From contig CANJZW010000013.1 in assembly GCA_947479475.1 (NCBI GenBank), positions 1-63,028 on the forward strand: a DNA stretch of 63,028 nt, read 5' to 3'. The notes under the pieces were generated by a model. It ran no database searches. It saw nothing but the letters and a program-made list of their open reading frames with translations, and was not told the origin of the DNA. Positions within the stretch are counted from its first letter, which is position 1, and every line of letters begins with the position of its first letter. A program made the translations under genes and the position numbers. Origin of the DNA: Chthoniobacteraceae bacterium (GTDB taxonomy: Bacteria > Verrucomicrobiota > Verrucomicrobiia > Chthoniobacterales > Chthoniobacteraceae). Shown piece after piece: positions 52,432 to 61,727 of this stretch.

Positions 52432-53475
52432 TTACCGAAGCGCCGCTTTCGCTTTCTGAAGAACTTCCTCCATGCTGACCTCCGCGCCTCCGCGGCGTTT
52501 GCTCTCATCCGCCGCTTCCATAAACGTATAAAGCTCAATTGTTTCCTGGGCACTCACCGGGGCAACCCCCGTACGGAACATGTCCACAATGGCAAACAAC
52601 AGAACGTCGTAGCCGTCGTACGTACCGACAACCGCCTCCCCCTTCTCACCCACCGCCTTCCCTCCGTACCCCTTGCGATCACCGCCGTTTTCCTGACGAA
52701 ACACCCCCTTGCGCCCGCCACTCCAAGTGCCGACCACTTCCACTTTTCCGTCCTCGCTCAAGCCGCGTTTCACCGATTTACATCCGGTTCCCATCACCGT
52801 GTAGAGGCTCTCACAGCCATGAATGCCGTACCAGAACAGGTCCGGATGTGACGGCTCCAGGTTCACGGGACTGAAGGTTTCCGCACTCTGAACTTTGCCC
52901 AGCGAGCCGTTGCGCACCGCCAGGGACGCTGCCCCGAAACGCAGTGAGGAGGAGGAAAACACAGGCACTTTTGCTTTTTCGGCAGCGCCCAGGATCCGGA
53001 GCGTGTCCTCCAGGGAGGCGGCGATGGGTTTGTCGATGAAGACGGGTTTGCCCGCCTTTAAAACAGCTTGAATTTGTTCGAGATGCACACGGCCGTCGTT
53101 GGATTCCAGTAAAACCGCGTCCACCTTGGAAACGAGGGCCTCAATGGAGTCCACAATCTCCACACCCATCGCCACGACCTTCTCGGTGTACTCCGGAACC
53201 CGTTTCGTGCTGCTTTCGATGTCCTTGCTTCCCTGCGGATAAGCCGCCACCACACGGACACCAGCCAACCGCGCGGCGTCCTCCGGCTTTTTGGGCCCCT
53301 TGTTCAGTGTCTGTGTGAAAGCGATCGCATGGGAGGTATCCAACCCAATGATGCCGACCCGAAGCGGCTTAGCCTCTCCCGCAGTTTGGGCGGCGGCGTT
53401 GAATGCCAATGCGCTGATGAAAACGGCGGCCAGTGACTTTGAAAAACGAGAAGACAGGGGGGATAACATGATCAT
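52432..53475 (-). CDS. Secreted Gfo/Idh/MocA-family oxidoreductase
   Basis: A 347-aa oxidoreductase with an N-terminal signal peptide ([19 protein letters not shown]). The Rossmann motif is [18 protein letters not shown], in which the usual GxGxxG is replaced by GLDTSH, a variant seen in some exported family members. The hallmark [17 protein letters not shown] (K-P) is present, and [19 protein letters not shown] contains the likely catalytic His. Two ATGs (53475 and 53469) are possible starts. Export suggests a role on periplasmic sugars. The neighbouring tRNA and mog gene are unrelated. Confidence 0.88.
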   Translation of the reverse strand: MIMLSPLSSRFSKSLAAVFISALAFNAAAQTAGEAKPLRVGIIGLDTSHAIAFTQTLNKGPKKPEDAARLAGVRVVAAYPQGSKDIESSTKRVPEYTEKVVAMGVEIVDSIEALVSKVDAVLLESNDGRVHLEQIQAVLKAGKPVFIDKPIAASLEDTLRILGAAEKAKVPVFSSSSLRFGAASLAVRNGSLGKVQSAETFSPVNLEPSHPDLFWYGIHGCESLYTVMGTGCKSVKRGLSEDGKVEVVGTWSGGRKGVFRQENGGDRKGYGGKAVGEKGEAVVGTYDGYDVLLFAIVDMFRTGVAPVSAQETIELYTFMEAADESKRRGGAEVSMEEVLQKAKAALR

Positions 53476-53574
53476 TGTATATATCAAAACCCCCGAAAGG
53501 TGAAGCCCTTGGACAAAGTCTTTCCACAAATGAACCAAATCGCCAAAAGCCAGCTCCCCTCCAATCTGAAAAAA

Positions 53575-53619
53575 GCGGGCCAGTTCCCTGCGAGCCAGTT
53601 CCCGGCGGGCCGGTCGCCC
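53575..53619. repeat. Three-copy imperfect 15-bp tandem repeat
   Basis: GCGGGCCAGTTCCCT, GCGAGCCAGTTCCCG and GCGGGCCGGTCGCCC stand head to tail just past the mogA stop and before the secreted oxidoreductase gene. Copies 1 and 2 differ at two positions; the third is more diverged. No known function. Confidence 0.6.
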
Positions 53620-53629
53620 CAGACGGCCC

Positions 53630-54103
53630 TTACTCACCCGCCAAATGTCGCAGGGCCTCCCGGATCGCAGGGATGAGCGGAGGCAGACACTCCCCAATCG
53701 CCCGAGGATTGCCGGGCAAGTTGATGATCAGCGTTTTCCCGCACACACCCGCCGTTGCCCGCGACAGGATCGCGGTGGGCACCGTGGGGAAAGACAGCAT
53801 CCGCATCGCCTCGCCAAAGCCGGGCAGCTCTTTTTCCAAAACGTCGCGTGTCGCCTCTGGGGTGACGTCCCGCGCCGAGGGGCCCGTGCCTCCGGTTGTC
53901 ACCAGCAGGCTGCATTCGCCCCGCGCGCACACCGCACGCAAGGTGTCCGCGATCTGCTCGCGCTCGTCGGCAAGCAGGTGGGCTTCAAATTCCACCGGGC
54001 CGCCCCAAGCCTCGCAAAACACCCGTTCAATCTCGGGGCCGCTCCGGTCGGCATAAACCCCCGCTGTGGCCCGGTCGCTCAAAGTGATTCGTGCAACTTT
54101 CAT
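53630..54103 (-). CDS. mogA: Molybdopterin adenylyltransferase
   Basis: Adenylates molybdopterin before molybdenum insertion. The 157-aa product has the MogA/MoaB fold: ARITLSDRATAGVYADRSGP, LLVTTGGTGPSARDVTPEAT, SRATAGVCGKTLIINLPGNPRAIGECL. It is the last gene of the moaA-moaD-moaE-moeA-moaC-mogA operon, 3 bp after moaC. MoaB has the same fold; since no second copy is present MogA function is the logical call. Confidence 0.92.
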   Translation of the reverse strand: MKVARITLSDRATAGVYADRSGPEIERVFCEAWGGPVEFEAHLLADEREQIADTLRAVCARGECSLLVTTGGTGPSARDVTPEATRDVLEKELPGFGEAMRMLSFPTVPTAILSRATAGVCGKTLIINLPGNPRAIGECLPPLIPAIREALRHLAGE

Positions 54104-54106
54104 GGC

Positions 54107-54553
54107 TTACCGTTTCTCCTTTTTGAGCACCTTCAAGTTCGAGATCACCATCGTCTTGTCCGCCGATTTCATCATGTCATAAAGAGTCAAGGCCGCGAAA
54201 CTCGCCCCGGTAAGCGCCTCCATTTCCACCCCCGTTTTCGCACCGGTTCGAACGGTACAGATAATTTGAATGAGGCCCTCTCCTAGGACGAAATCCACAA
54301 GAACCTGGTCCAGCGGCAGCGGATGACAAAGCGGGATCAGCGATGCCGTCGCCTTGGCCGCCTGAATACCCGCCACGCGCGCCACCGCCAGCACGTCCCC
54401 CTTTGGAAGGGCGTGTTCCCGGAGGGCCGCCAGCGTTTCGGGCTGGCAGAGCAGCTCGCAACCGGCCTGCGCAAGGCGCTCCTGCACGGGCTTGTGGTTC
54501 ACCGACACCATACGGGCTTCACCTCCCTCCAAATGCGAAAATGGCGACTTCAT
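54107..54553 (-). CDS. moaC: Cyclic pyranopterin monophosphate synthase
   Basis: Converts the MoaA product to cyclic pyranopterin monophosphate. The 148-aa product (start MKSPFSHLEGG) contains AGIQAAKATASLIPLCHPLPL, TGAKTGVEMEALTGASFAALTLYDMMKSADK with the catalytic Lys region, and ISNLKVLKKEKR. Follows moeA by 10 bp. Confidence 0.95.
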   Translation of the reverse strand: MKSPFSHLEGGEARMVSVNHKPVQERLAQAGCELLCQPETLAALREHALPKGDVLAVARVAGIQAAKATASLIPLCHPLPLDQVLVDFVLGEGLIQIICTVRTGAKTGVEMEALTGASFAALTLYDMMKSADKTMVISNLKVLKKEKR

Positions 54554-54563
54554 TGTTTTTTGT

Positions 54564-55736
54564 TCAAAAGCTCCCGCAAGACACCACTTCCACGAATTCA
54601 CCCGCGAGGGGCTTTTCGCCGCCAGGCACCCGGATAAGGGCGTTTACCCCGGCAAGCGCGTTCAAGTGGCCGGAATCCAGCCAAGGCAGCGCAGACACAC
54701 CGCCCTCACTCAAAGTTGCTGGCCAAAATGTTTCTCGAGAATCCGCGGCGATCACCTCCCCCGGGCAAAGCCGCTGTTTTTTCCATGCAGCCACGGGCAG
54801 ACCCGCCAACCGCGAAAGAACGTGACGCACAAAGACGTGGAAAGTGACAAAATGCGAGAGCGGGTTCCCCGGCAATCCCAACGCCACCCTTCCCTCCTTC
54901 ACCCCAATAATCAGGGGTTTCCCCGGCCGGCAGTTCACCCTGCGACACACAATTTCAAAACCAAGCGCCTCCAAAATCTCCCCAGTATGATCATGAGCGC
55001 CTCCGCTGGACCCACCAGAAATCAAAAGCACATCGGCCTGTTCAAAGGCGTCCTCCCGGCAGATCGCCAGCGCCTCGCGAGGGTCCTCCCCCGCGTGGCG
55101 GTGCGCCAGAAGCGATGCCCCGCTCTCTTCCAGCAACGCCTGGATGAGAGGAGCGTTCGTGTTGCGAATCTGCCCCGGAGCCGGTTCACGCGAAGCCTCA
55201 ATGATTTCAGTGCCCGTGGTGAGATGCGCCACCCCTGGCCGCCCCGTCACCCGCGGACGCACGACCCCAGCCGCCGCCAAAATCGCCAGGCACGCCGGAC
55301 TCAACAAACAGCCTTCGGGAAGCACCTTTCCCCCCTGCCGAACCGCACTCCCGCGCAAACGCACGTGTGTGGGCCGGCCAATCGCGCGAACCTGCACCCC
55401 GTCGCCAAGAGACTCGGTGTCCTCCTGCATCACCACCCGAACGCCTGGAGGCAGCGCCGAACCCGTAAACACGCGCAACGCCTCACCCGCGGCCACCCCG
55501 CGCGGAACCGCCCCGCCCGGCAAACTCTCGCCCACGACGCGAAAAAAGCCCGCGCTCGCCCCGATTTCAATGGCGAATCCGTCCATCGCGGAGCGGTCAA
55601 AAGCGGGTTCGTCCGAGGGGGCCAGCACCTCCTGTGCGAGCCGTAGCCCGCGCGCCTCCGACAGGGCAACCTGCCGCGCCGCCAGCGGAGCGACACGCGC
55701 GTTTATAAGATCCCGCAGTTGGTCGACACTCAACAC
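54564..55736 (-). CDS. moeA: Molybdopterin molybdenumtransferase
   Basis: Inserts molybdate into adenylated molybdopterin. The 390-aa protein has the MoeA domain order: N-terminal LSEARGLRLAQEVLAP and AFDRSAMDGFAI, TGSALPPGVRVVMQED, the MoCF-fold segment VLLISGGSSGGAHDH and the C-terminal domain IV. GLPGNPLSHFVTFHVFV is the conserved substrate loop. Its start overlaps the moaE stop by 7 bp. Confidence 0.95.
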   Translation of the reverse strand: MLSVDQLRDLINARVAPLAARQVALSEARGLRLAQEVLAPSDEPAFDRSAMDGFAIEIGASAGFFRVVGESLPGGAVPRGVAAGEALRVFTGSALPPGVRVVMQEDTESLGDGVQVRAIGRPTHVRLRGSAVRQGGKVLPEGCLLSPACLAILAAAGVVRPRVTGRPGVAHLTTGTEIIEASREPAPGQIRNTNAPLIQALLEESGASLLAHRHAGEDPREALAICREDAFEQADVLLISGGSSGGAHDHTGEILEALGFEIVCRRVNCRPGKPLIIGVKEGRVALGLPGNPLSHFVTFHVFVRHVLSRLAGLPVAAWKKQRLCPGEVIAADSRETFWPATLSEGGVSALPWLDSGHLNALAGVNALIRVPGGEKPLAGEFVEVVSCGSF

Positions 55737-56119
55737 GCGAGCACCTCCGCCTTCCAGATCGGAACTTCCTGTTTAAAGCGGTCCATCAAGGCTGACAACA
55801 TTCCAAAAGCCTCCCGCCGGTGCGAGGATGCGATCCCAATGTAAACCGCCGCTTCCCCCACAAGAACCTCGCCCTTCCTATGGACAACCGAAACCCCTGC
55901 ACACGGGTATGTCACCCCCAGTTCGGCCACAATTCGCCGGATCTGGCGCTCCGCCATCGACTCGTAAATCTCGTAACGCAACCCACGGATGGAGGCGTCC
56001 TTTTCGATGCCGCGCACGGTTCCAAAAAACTCCACCCTTGCGCCCAGGGCTTCCGAGGACCCGGGAAAAGGCTGCAGCCGCGCGATGGCCTCGGCGCAAA
56101 ATTGGATGTGAACTTCCAT
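55730..56119 (-). CDS. moaE: Molybdopterin synthase catalytic subunit
   Basis: With MoaD it inserts the dithiolene sulfurs into precursor Z. The 129-aa product has VEFFGTVRGIEKDASIRGLRYE, VVHRKGEVLVGEAAVYIGIAS and SSHRREAFGMLSALMDRFKQ with the PIWKAE end carrying the active Lys. The ATG of MEVHIQF at 56119 is right; the longer frame runs through moaD. It begins 5 bp after the moaD stop. Confidence 0.95.
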   Translation of the reverse strand: MEVHIQFCAEAIARLQPFPGSSEALGARVEFFGTVRGIEKDASIRGLRYEIYESMAERQIRRIVAELGVTYPCAGVSVVHRKGEVLVGEAAVYIGIASSHRREAFGMLSALMDRFKQEVPIWKAEVLAC

Positions 56120-56124
56120 GGCCC

Positions 56125-56367
56125 CTATCCTCCGGAAACCGGCGGGATCACAGCCAGTTCGTCGCCTGCCACAAAACATTCCCCCTCGCCCACGTATTCG
56201 CCGTTGCGCGCGAGCCGGCAAAACTCCCGCATCCCGCTCAGGGAGGGGTGATCGAGGAGAAGCCACTCCCAAAAGGCCTGCGCACTCTGGGGGCCCACCA
56301 CAGGCCACTCGCAAACCCCCGTGCCGGCTCTGAGGGCGACCTGTGAAAACAATAAAACGCGGACCAT
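56125..56367 (-). CDS. moaD: Molybdopterin synthase sulfur carrier subunit
   Basis: Ubiquitin-like 80-aa sulfur carrier, ending in VIPPVSGG. The terminal Gly-Gly is the site of adenylation and thiocarboxylation by a MoeB-type enzyme, for which the 45.6-46.8 kb gene is a candidate. NGEYVGEGECFVAGDELAVIPP is the usual second half of the fold. The gap to moaA is 12 bp. Confidence 0.92.
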   Translation of the reverse strand: MVRVLLFSQVALRAGTGVCEWPVVGPQSAQAFWEWLLLDHPSLSGMREFCRLARNGEYVGEGECFVAGDELAVIPPVSGG

Positions 56368-56379
56368 GGTCGGTTGCTG

Positions 56380-57345
56380 TTAGCCGCCAATGGCGGTCAT
56401 GGGCCTGCCGGGCTCGTAACACTCGGCAAACTCGTGGTTCTCGGGCTTGTTTCGGATGGCCTCCAAAATCACCCCGCTCACATCTCCCGCATTGCGAAGC
56501 GCCGGCACCAAGTCCAGCTCGCCGTGTCGGCCCAGGCAGGGGCGCAGTTTGCCATCGGCGGTCAGCCGCAGTTTGTTGCAGCTTTCACAAAAATCAGGCG
56601 TCGTCAGCGCTCCGATAAACCCGACCCGGGCCCCCAACTCTGCGAGCTGATAGTAGCGCGCAGGGCCGTTTCCAGGGCGATACTCGGGCAAGGCCTCCAA
56701 CCGGCCGTATGCCGCCAGCATCACCATGGCATCTTGGACCGATAGAAAACGAGACTCGTCCAAAACGCCGGCGCTGGAGACAGGCATCAATTCGATAAAC
56801 CGGACAAGCATCTTCCGCTCTGCCGCATACTGGACCAGAGGCCAGATTTCCCCCTCGTTGACCCCACGCATCAACACGCAGTTGAGCTTGATCACCTCAA
56901 AATCCGCTCCCAACGCCGCATCAATCCCCCGGAGCACCTCCTCGACGTTTCCGCCCGTGATAGTCCGGTAGACCTGCGGGGTCAGTGCGTCCAAGGAGAT
57001 ATTCAGGGAGCGCACCCCTGCCCTTTTCAAGCCCTGGGCGTGCCTTTCCAAGCGCACTCCGTTTGTGGAAACGCCCAGCGTCTGCACTCCGGGCAACGCC
57101 CAAATACCGGCCGCAATCTCCTCAATATCCTGCCGCAAAAGAGGTTCCCCACCCGTGAGGCGGAATTTCCGAAAACCCAGACCACACGAAGCCTCCACCA
57201 CCCTGATAATCTCGGCGGCGCTCAGGTGATCTGCCTTTTTCGCCCAGCCCTTATAGCCTTCCGGCATGCAATAGAGGCACCGTTCGTTGCAGCGATCGGT
57301 GACTGAGATTCGTAGATAGTCGATAATTCTGCCGTAGGAATCCAT
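56380..57345 (-). CDS. moaA: GTP 3',8-cyclase (radical SAM)
   Basis: Catalyses the first step of molybdenum cofactor synthesis, cyclisation of GTP. The 321-aa protein starts MDSYGRIIDYLRISVTDRCN; CNERCLYC is the SAM [4Fe-4S] site, KFRLTGGEPLLR follows, and the second C-terminal cluster includes FCESCNKLRLTADGKLRPCLG. It ends in GG as MoaA does. It heads the six-gene operon and diverges from the MOSC gene with about 210 bp of shared promoter DNA. Confidence 0.96.
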   Translation of the reverse strand: MDSYGRIIDYLRISVTDRCNERCLYCMPEGYKGWAKKADHLSAAEIIRVVEASCGLGFRKFRLTGGEPLLRQDIEEIAAGIWALPGVQTLGVSTNGVRLERHAQGLKRAGVRSLNISLDALTPQVYRTITGGNVEEVLRGIDAALGADFEVIKLNCVLMRGVNEGEIWPLVQYAAERKMLVRFIELMPVSSAGVLDESRFLSVQDAMVMLAAYGRLEALPEYRPGNGPARYYQLAELGARVGFIGALTTPDFCESCNKLRLTADGKLRPCLGRHGELDLVPALRNAGDVSGVILEAIRNKPENHEFAECYEPGRPMTAIGG

Positions 57346-57555
57346 GCGTTCCTCATTCCACACCAGCTTGGTCGTGGCGACAAGCCGCACGAGGCAAAGA
57401 ACGCTCCAAAATCAACGCCCTGAAAAACAAAGCAGCCCCTTGCCCGGTTGAAACACTCACGCCCGCCCCCTTGGCAAACGCTTCTGAAAATCCAGTCCCT
57501 GAACGTTTTTTTGAACACTGGCCCCCTTCCCTTGATTCCAATAACATCCCTTCCC
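57346..57555. promoter_or_regulatory. Divergent promoter region of the molybdenum cofactor genes
   Basis: About 210 bp between moaA (minus) and the MOSC gene (plus), which should hold both promoters. I looked for a Moco riboswitch-like double stem before moaA and did not find a convincing one. No operator is clear. Confidence 0.4.
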
Positions 57556-58026
57556 ATGGACGCCGCCTGCCAAATTCTAGCGATCTATCTCTCCCCGGGA
57601 CACAGCTACTTCGGGCGACACAACAAAGACGCCCTGCCCCACGAAATTCTTTCCGTACCCGAAGTGGAGTGTGTGGCAGGAAGCGGACTGGTCGGCGACC
57701 GTTTCTTTGACCACCGCGATAACTACAAAGGGCAGGTCACGTTTTTTGCGAGCGAAGTGTACCAAACCCTGTGCGCCACCCTCGACGTCACCGACCGACT
57801 GGAGTCGGTTTTCCGCCGTAACATCATCACCCGGGGCGTGGATCTAAACGATTGGATTGGCAAACGTTTCTCCCTTCAGGGCGTCGTTTTCGAAGGCACC
57901 GAGGAATGCCGCCCCTGCTACTGGATGAACGCCGCCTTCGCCCCCGGCGCTGAGGCGGCCTTGCTCGGCCGAGGAGGCCTGCGTGCCCGCATCATTCAGG
58001 GTGGAACTCTGCGCGTCACGGCATGA
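57556..58026 (+). CDS. MOSC-domain protein
   Basis: A 156-aa stand-alone MOSC domain (molybdenum cofactor sulfurase C-terminal type). VECVAGSGLVGDRFFDHRDNYKGQ, FRRNIITRGVDLNDWIGKRF and the Cys motif EECRPCYWMN are typical; the Cys region is thought to carry sulfur or bind Moco. Its neighbours make a role in Moco maturation or delivery likely. It overlaps mobA by 4 bp (ATGA). Confidence 0.88.
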   Translation: MDAACQILAIYLSPGHSYFGRHNKDALPHEILSVPEVECVAGSGLVGDRFFDHRDNYKGQVTFFASEVYQTLCATLDVTDRLESVFRRNIITRGVDLNDWIGKRFSLQGVVFEGTEECRPCYWMNAAFAPGAEAALLGRGGLRARIIQGGTLRVTA

Positions 58027-58604
58027 AGCCTTGTTCAGGCGCCCTGCTCTGCGGGGGAGAATCTTCCCGGATGGGCCGGGACAAAGCCTTCCTGGAAATC
58101 CACGGAACCCCCCTCTGGAAAATTCAACTCGGCAAACTTCGTACCGTCTGTGGCGACGTACTCATCTGTGGCAATCCCGCACAGGCCGCCTTCATGACTA
58201 CCCCCGAAGCCCGCTTTGAGCCCGATGCCACACCCAGCCTCGGCCCCCTCTCGGGCCTCGCGCGCGCGCTCGCGCGAACCCGCGCCACCCGCGTGCTCGT
58301 GCTCGCAATCGACATGCCGAAAATGACCGAGGAATACCTCGCCCGCCTCCTCTCCCTCGGTTCGGACACCTGCGGCGTCGTCCCCGAGTCCGGGGGCGTT
58401 TTTGAAGGCCTTTGCGCCGTCTACCCAGCCTGTCTGCTTCCGACAGTGGAGGCGCTTTTGTCCGGCCCGGTCCGTTCCCTGCAGACGCTTATTAGGACAG
58501 GCATTTCCAGCCACAGGCTGATCTCACACAGCATTTCCTCCGAGGACCGCCCCCTGTTTGAAAACTGGAACGCTCCAGAAGATCTCCCCCAGCCCGGGCT
58601 GTAG
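58023..58604 (+). CDS. mobA: Molybdenum cofactor guanylyltransferase
   Basis: Adds GMP to Moco to make the dinucleotide form used by DMSO-reductase family enzymes. The 193-aa product opens with GALLCGGESSRMGRDKAFLE, the nucleotidyltransferase P-loop-like motif of MobA, and has LGPLSGLARALARTR and VLAIDMPKMTEEYLARLL. The presence of MobA suggests at least one such molybdoenzyme elsewhere in the genome. Confidence 0.9.
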   Translation: MKPCSGALLCGGESSRMGRDKAFLEIHGTPLWKIQLGKLRTVCGDVLICGNPAQAAFMTTPEARFEPDATPSLGPLSGLARALARTRATRVLVLAIDMPKMTEEYLARLLSLGSDTCGVVPESGGVFEGLCAVYPACLLPTVEALLSGPVRSLQTLIRTGISSHRLISHSISSEDRPLFENWNAPEDLPQPGL

Positions 58605-58711
58605 CCCTACAAAACAACGGCCGGAACCGCCACCTTGGAGGACAGTCCCAGCCGATTTTGGAAACAGCTCGTTGGCCCTCCTCTGTGGAAAGAGCCTCCT
58701 CCCTTCAGGGC

Positions 58712-60229
58712 CTACGCGAGCACGGGCACCTTGTACGGAGCCCTTTCCTGCCGGTGCTCCAGGGCCCTTGCGGCGGGGTTCCCGACGATGGTTTCCTTGG
58801 CGGTGTCCACCTTGAGAAGTGCGCCCAAGGTGATATTTTCCGGCAGAGCATCGTTGAGTTTGAGGTGTTCAAACATACGGCCCAGGGTTTCGGAAGCATG
58901 GGCGTCCGTTTTGATGCGGTCCCTCGCGGCGTCCACCTTCAGAGGCGAACCCAAGCGATGGGAAATCCCGGCCAGATGACAGAGGGCGGAAGAAACCACC
59001 CCCTCCCGGACGTTGCACGAGAGGGAGGCCGCGTTGCGACTGCGCACCGCACTGACAAAGTTGCCGTGGTGCGAGAGCGGTTTGGGTGCAGCGGGATCGG
59101 GCTTTTCCTCCACCACGGGGACCTCGCCCGGGAGCGAGTATTTGCCCCAGCGCTTGATGACCTCGCCCTTCTCGTCAAAGGCGATGACGGCCGAGTAGCT
59201 GGGAATGAGCAAATGCCCCTTCTCATACTGCAGGACGACACCGATTCCGGAACCGCGATAGACATCCATTTTGGTGGAGCCGGCGCCCTCTGGCAGCCCG
59301 CGCACCTCAAAGTACATCGGCGCCTTTTCATACGGGAGCACGATCAGCTGGGTGTTAGGGGTCGTGGCATCATCGACATACCCGAAGCGTCCGCCGAAAC
59401 TCAAAGCGGACGGTGGCAGGCCGTTTTCCCCCATAAACCAGCGGGCGATGTCCACCTGGTGAACCCCCTGGTTGCCCAAATCGCCGTTGCCCGTGTCCCA
59501 AACCCAATGCCAATCGTAGTGCAGTTTGGAGCGCAAGAGCTCGGTCTTGGGCGCCGGGCCGCACCAGAGATCGTAGTCCACGGAGGCTGGAATGGGCTGG
59601 GCGCCGGCGACCTTCCCGATGCTTGGGCGCCGCTTGTAGCAGGTCCCATGGGCGCGAATCAGACGTCCCAGATTCCCCGCCTTCGCCCAAGCCTGGGCTT
59701 CCTGCAAGGCTGGCGAGGAGCGACTCTGGGTGCCGGACTGCAAAATCGAGCCGTATTTTTTTACGGCAGCCTCAAGCTGTTTGCCCTCCCAGAGGGTGTG
59801 CGAAACGGGCTTCTCCAAATAAACATCCTTGCCCGCCTGCATCGCCCAAATGGCCGCGAGCGAATGCCAGTGGTTCGGAGTGGCGATCATCACCGCGTCC
59901 ACGTCCTTGCTTTCAATCAATTTACGCAGGTCGCTGAAAACCTCCACCGCCTGGCCGGCGTTCTCCATGGCGGCCTTTCCCTTTGCCAAAACGGCGGTAT
60001 CGACATCACACAGGGCCGTCACCCGGACGTTTGGAACGGCGAGCAGCCCGCTTAGATCGCTCATCCCCCTGCCGTTAAAGCCAATTCCGCCGATTCTGAC
60101 GGCTTCATTGGCTCCTTTGGCCGCGGCGTAGACGCGCGCAGGGAGACTGAGGGTTGCCGCTGTGCCAGCGACGGCTTTGAGGAAAGAACGACGCGTTTGG
60201 CCGGAATTGGGTATTTGGGAGGGATTCAT
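58712..60229 (-). CDS. Tat-exported Gfo/Idh/MocA-family oxidoreductase
   Basis: A 505-aa oxidoreductase with a twin-arginine signal (TRRSFLKAVAGTAATLSLPARVYA). The Rossmann segment is RIGGIGFNGRGMSDL and the hallmark is LEKPVSHTLWEGKQLE; WHWVWDTGNGDLGNQGVHQVD has the conserved Asn/Gln and His residues of the long, Tat-type subfamily common in Planctomycetes and Verrucomicrobia. Tat export implies the NAD(P) cofactor is bound before transport. Substrate unknown. Start chosen at MNPSQIPNSG to place the Tat motif at residue 12-16. Confidence 0.9.
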   Translation of the reverse strand: MNPSQIPNSGQTRRSFLKAVAGTAATLSLPARVYAAAKGANEAVRIGGIGFNGRGMSDLSGLLAVPNVRVTALCDVDTAVLAKGKAAMENAGQAVEVFSDLRKLIESKDVDAVMIATPNHWHSLAAIWAMQAGKDVYLEKPVSHTLWEGKQLEAAVKKYGSILQSGTQSRSSPALQEAQAWAKAGNLGRLIRAHGTCYKRRPSIGKVAGAQPIPASVDYDLWCGPAPKTELLRSKLHYDWHWVWDTGNGDLGNQGVHQVDIARWFMGENGLPPSALSFGGRFGYVDDATTPNTQLIVLPYEKAPMYFEVRGLPEGAGSTKMDVYRGSGIGVVLQYEKGHLLIPSYSAVIAFDEKGEVIKRWGKYSLPGEVPVVEEKPDPAAPKPLSHHGNFVSAVRSRNAASLSCNVREGVVSSALCHLAGISHRLGSPLKVDAARDRIKTDAHASETLGRMFEHLKLNDALPENITLGALLKVDTAKETIVGNPAARALEHRQERAPYKVPVLA

Positions 60230-60416
60230 GGAAACAGGGGAATTTCTATATGTCATTAGTAGGAATAGAGTGAACTCATTAGGTGTCAATTTGCTTCCCT
60301 CTGTGAACGGGCGCCCCGGGTAACCCCCAAAGAGCGCCCATGAGCAGCCCTGAATGAGGGAATCGCCTTGCCTCCCCCCGCATAAAGAATACAGTCCCTC
60401 GCTCTATATTTATCCC
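60230..60416. promoter_or_regulatory. Divergent promoter region upstream of hom
   Basis: About 187 bp between the Tat-exported oxidoreductase (minus) and hom (plus). It should contain both promoters. No attenuator-like peptide rich in Thr or Ile was found. Confidence 0.4.
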
Positions 60417-61727
60417 ATGCAGCAGCCCATCGGTATCGGCCTGGCAGGCCTCGGTAATGTTGGAGCAGGTGTTTACAAGCATCTGCTGGCAAACCGTAAT
60501 CTTTTAAGGGAACGACTCGGTCTGGACCTCGAAGTCCGCCGGATCGCCGTGCGCGACACCGCGCGCCGCGCCGAGGAAGGTTTCCCCGCCGAGATCCTCA
60601 CCCCACACTGGAGAGACCTCGTCGAGGATCCCTCCGTCCAGATCGTCGTGGAAGTGATGGGCCGCAAGGAGGAAAGCCTCGCCCTGATTCTCGAATCCAT
60701 CGCCCGAAAAAAAGTAGTGGTCACTGCCAACAAGGCGCTCCTAGCCGAACACGGCCGCGAAATCTTTGAAGCCGCGACCAAGTACGGGGTTCCCGTGTTT
60801 TACGAAGCCGCGGTAGGCGGCGGCATTCCCATCATCAAGGCGCTGCGCGAAGCCCTGATCGGGAATCACATTATTTCCATCCACGGCATCATCAACGGCA
60901 CCTCCAACTACATCCTCACCCGGATGCAGGAGGCCGGACTAGGTTTCCCAGAAGCCCTTGCCGAGGCTCAGGCCAAGGGTTACGCGGAGCCCGATCCCTC
61001 TTTTGACGTCAACGGTTGGGACGCCGCCCACAAAGCGGTGATCCTCGCCTCCCTCGCCTACGGCTTTTGGGTGCCCACGGACAAAATTTTCGTCGAAGGC
61101 ATCGAGGCGCTCACCGCCGCCGATTTCCGCTTCGCCCGCCAACTTGGCTACGGCATCAAACTTCTGGGGATCATCAAGGCCAAAAGCGCCGAGTTCGGCT
61201 CTGAAATCGAGGTGCGAGTGCACCCGACTCTGGTTCCCGAAAAACACGTACTGGCTTCGGTTAACGGGGTCTTCAACGCCGTCGCCGTCCACGGAAACGT
61301 CGTCGGAGAGACACTATTCTACGGACGCGGTGCCGGCCAAGACCCCACCTCCAGCGCGATCCTCTGCGACATCGCCGAGGCCGCCGAAGCCTTGGTTAAC
61401 CCAAGGCGCAATCTGGGCTTCATGCCCCACGGTCTCTACGGTTCCTGCAAACCCCTGGACGAAATCCTCTCCGAATACTACCTGCGCCTCTGCGTGCAGG
61501 ACCGCCCGGGAGTCATCGCCCAGATCGCAGGCATTCTCGCCGAACTGAACATCGGCATTTCCTCCATCTTCCAACCCGAGTCCGAGGACGAAGGGTCCAC
61601 CGTGCCCTTGGTGATGATGATCCACACCGCCTCGCACGCCCAAATCGGCGCCGCCCTGGAGCGCATCAACGCCCTGGACTGCGTACGAAAGCCCGCCCAG
61701 ATGATCCGGGTGGAGCATTTTTCATGA
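60417..61727 (+). CDS. hom: Homoserine dehydrogenase
   Basis: Reduces aspartate semialdehyde to homoserine for Thr and Met synthesis. The 436-aa protein has the Rossmann motif [44 protein letters not shown], the [10 protein letters not shown] and [16 protein letters not shown] catalytic region, and a C-terminal ACT domain ([20 protein letters not shown]) that normally gives feedback by threonine. The ATG of MQQPIGIGL at 60417 is used. It overlaps thrC by 4 bp (ATGA). Confidence 0.96.
   Translation: MQQPIGIGLAGLGNVGAGVYKHLLANRNLLRERLGLDLEVRRIAVRDTARRAEEGFPAEILTPHWRDLVEDPSVQIVVEVMGRKEESLALILESIARKKVVVTANKALLAEHGREIFEAATKYGVPVFYEAAVGGGIPIIKALREALIGNHIISIHGIINGTSNYILTRMQEAGLGFPEALAEAQAKGYAEPDPSFDVNGWDAAHKAVILASLAYGFWVPTDKIFVEGIEALTAADFRFARQLGYGIKLLGIIKAKSAEFGSEIEVRVHPTLVPEKHVLASVNGVFNAVAVHGNVVGETLFYGRGAGQDPTSSAILCDIAEAAEALVNPRRNLGFMPHGLYGSCKPLDEILSEYYLRLCVQDRPGVIAQIAGILAELNIGISSIFQPESEDEGSTVPLVMMIHTASHAQIGAALERINALDCVRKPAQMIRVEHFS

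Noticed and set aside
53469..53697. Upstream extension of the secreted Gfo/Idh protein to 53697
   Set aside because: It would run through the tandem repeat and into mogA and would bury the signal peptide; starts at 53475 or 53469 fit better.
57346..57555. Moco riboswitch upstream of moaA
   Set aside because: No paired stems with the expected conserved sequence were found in the short spacer.
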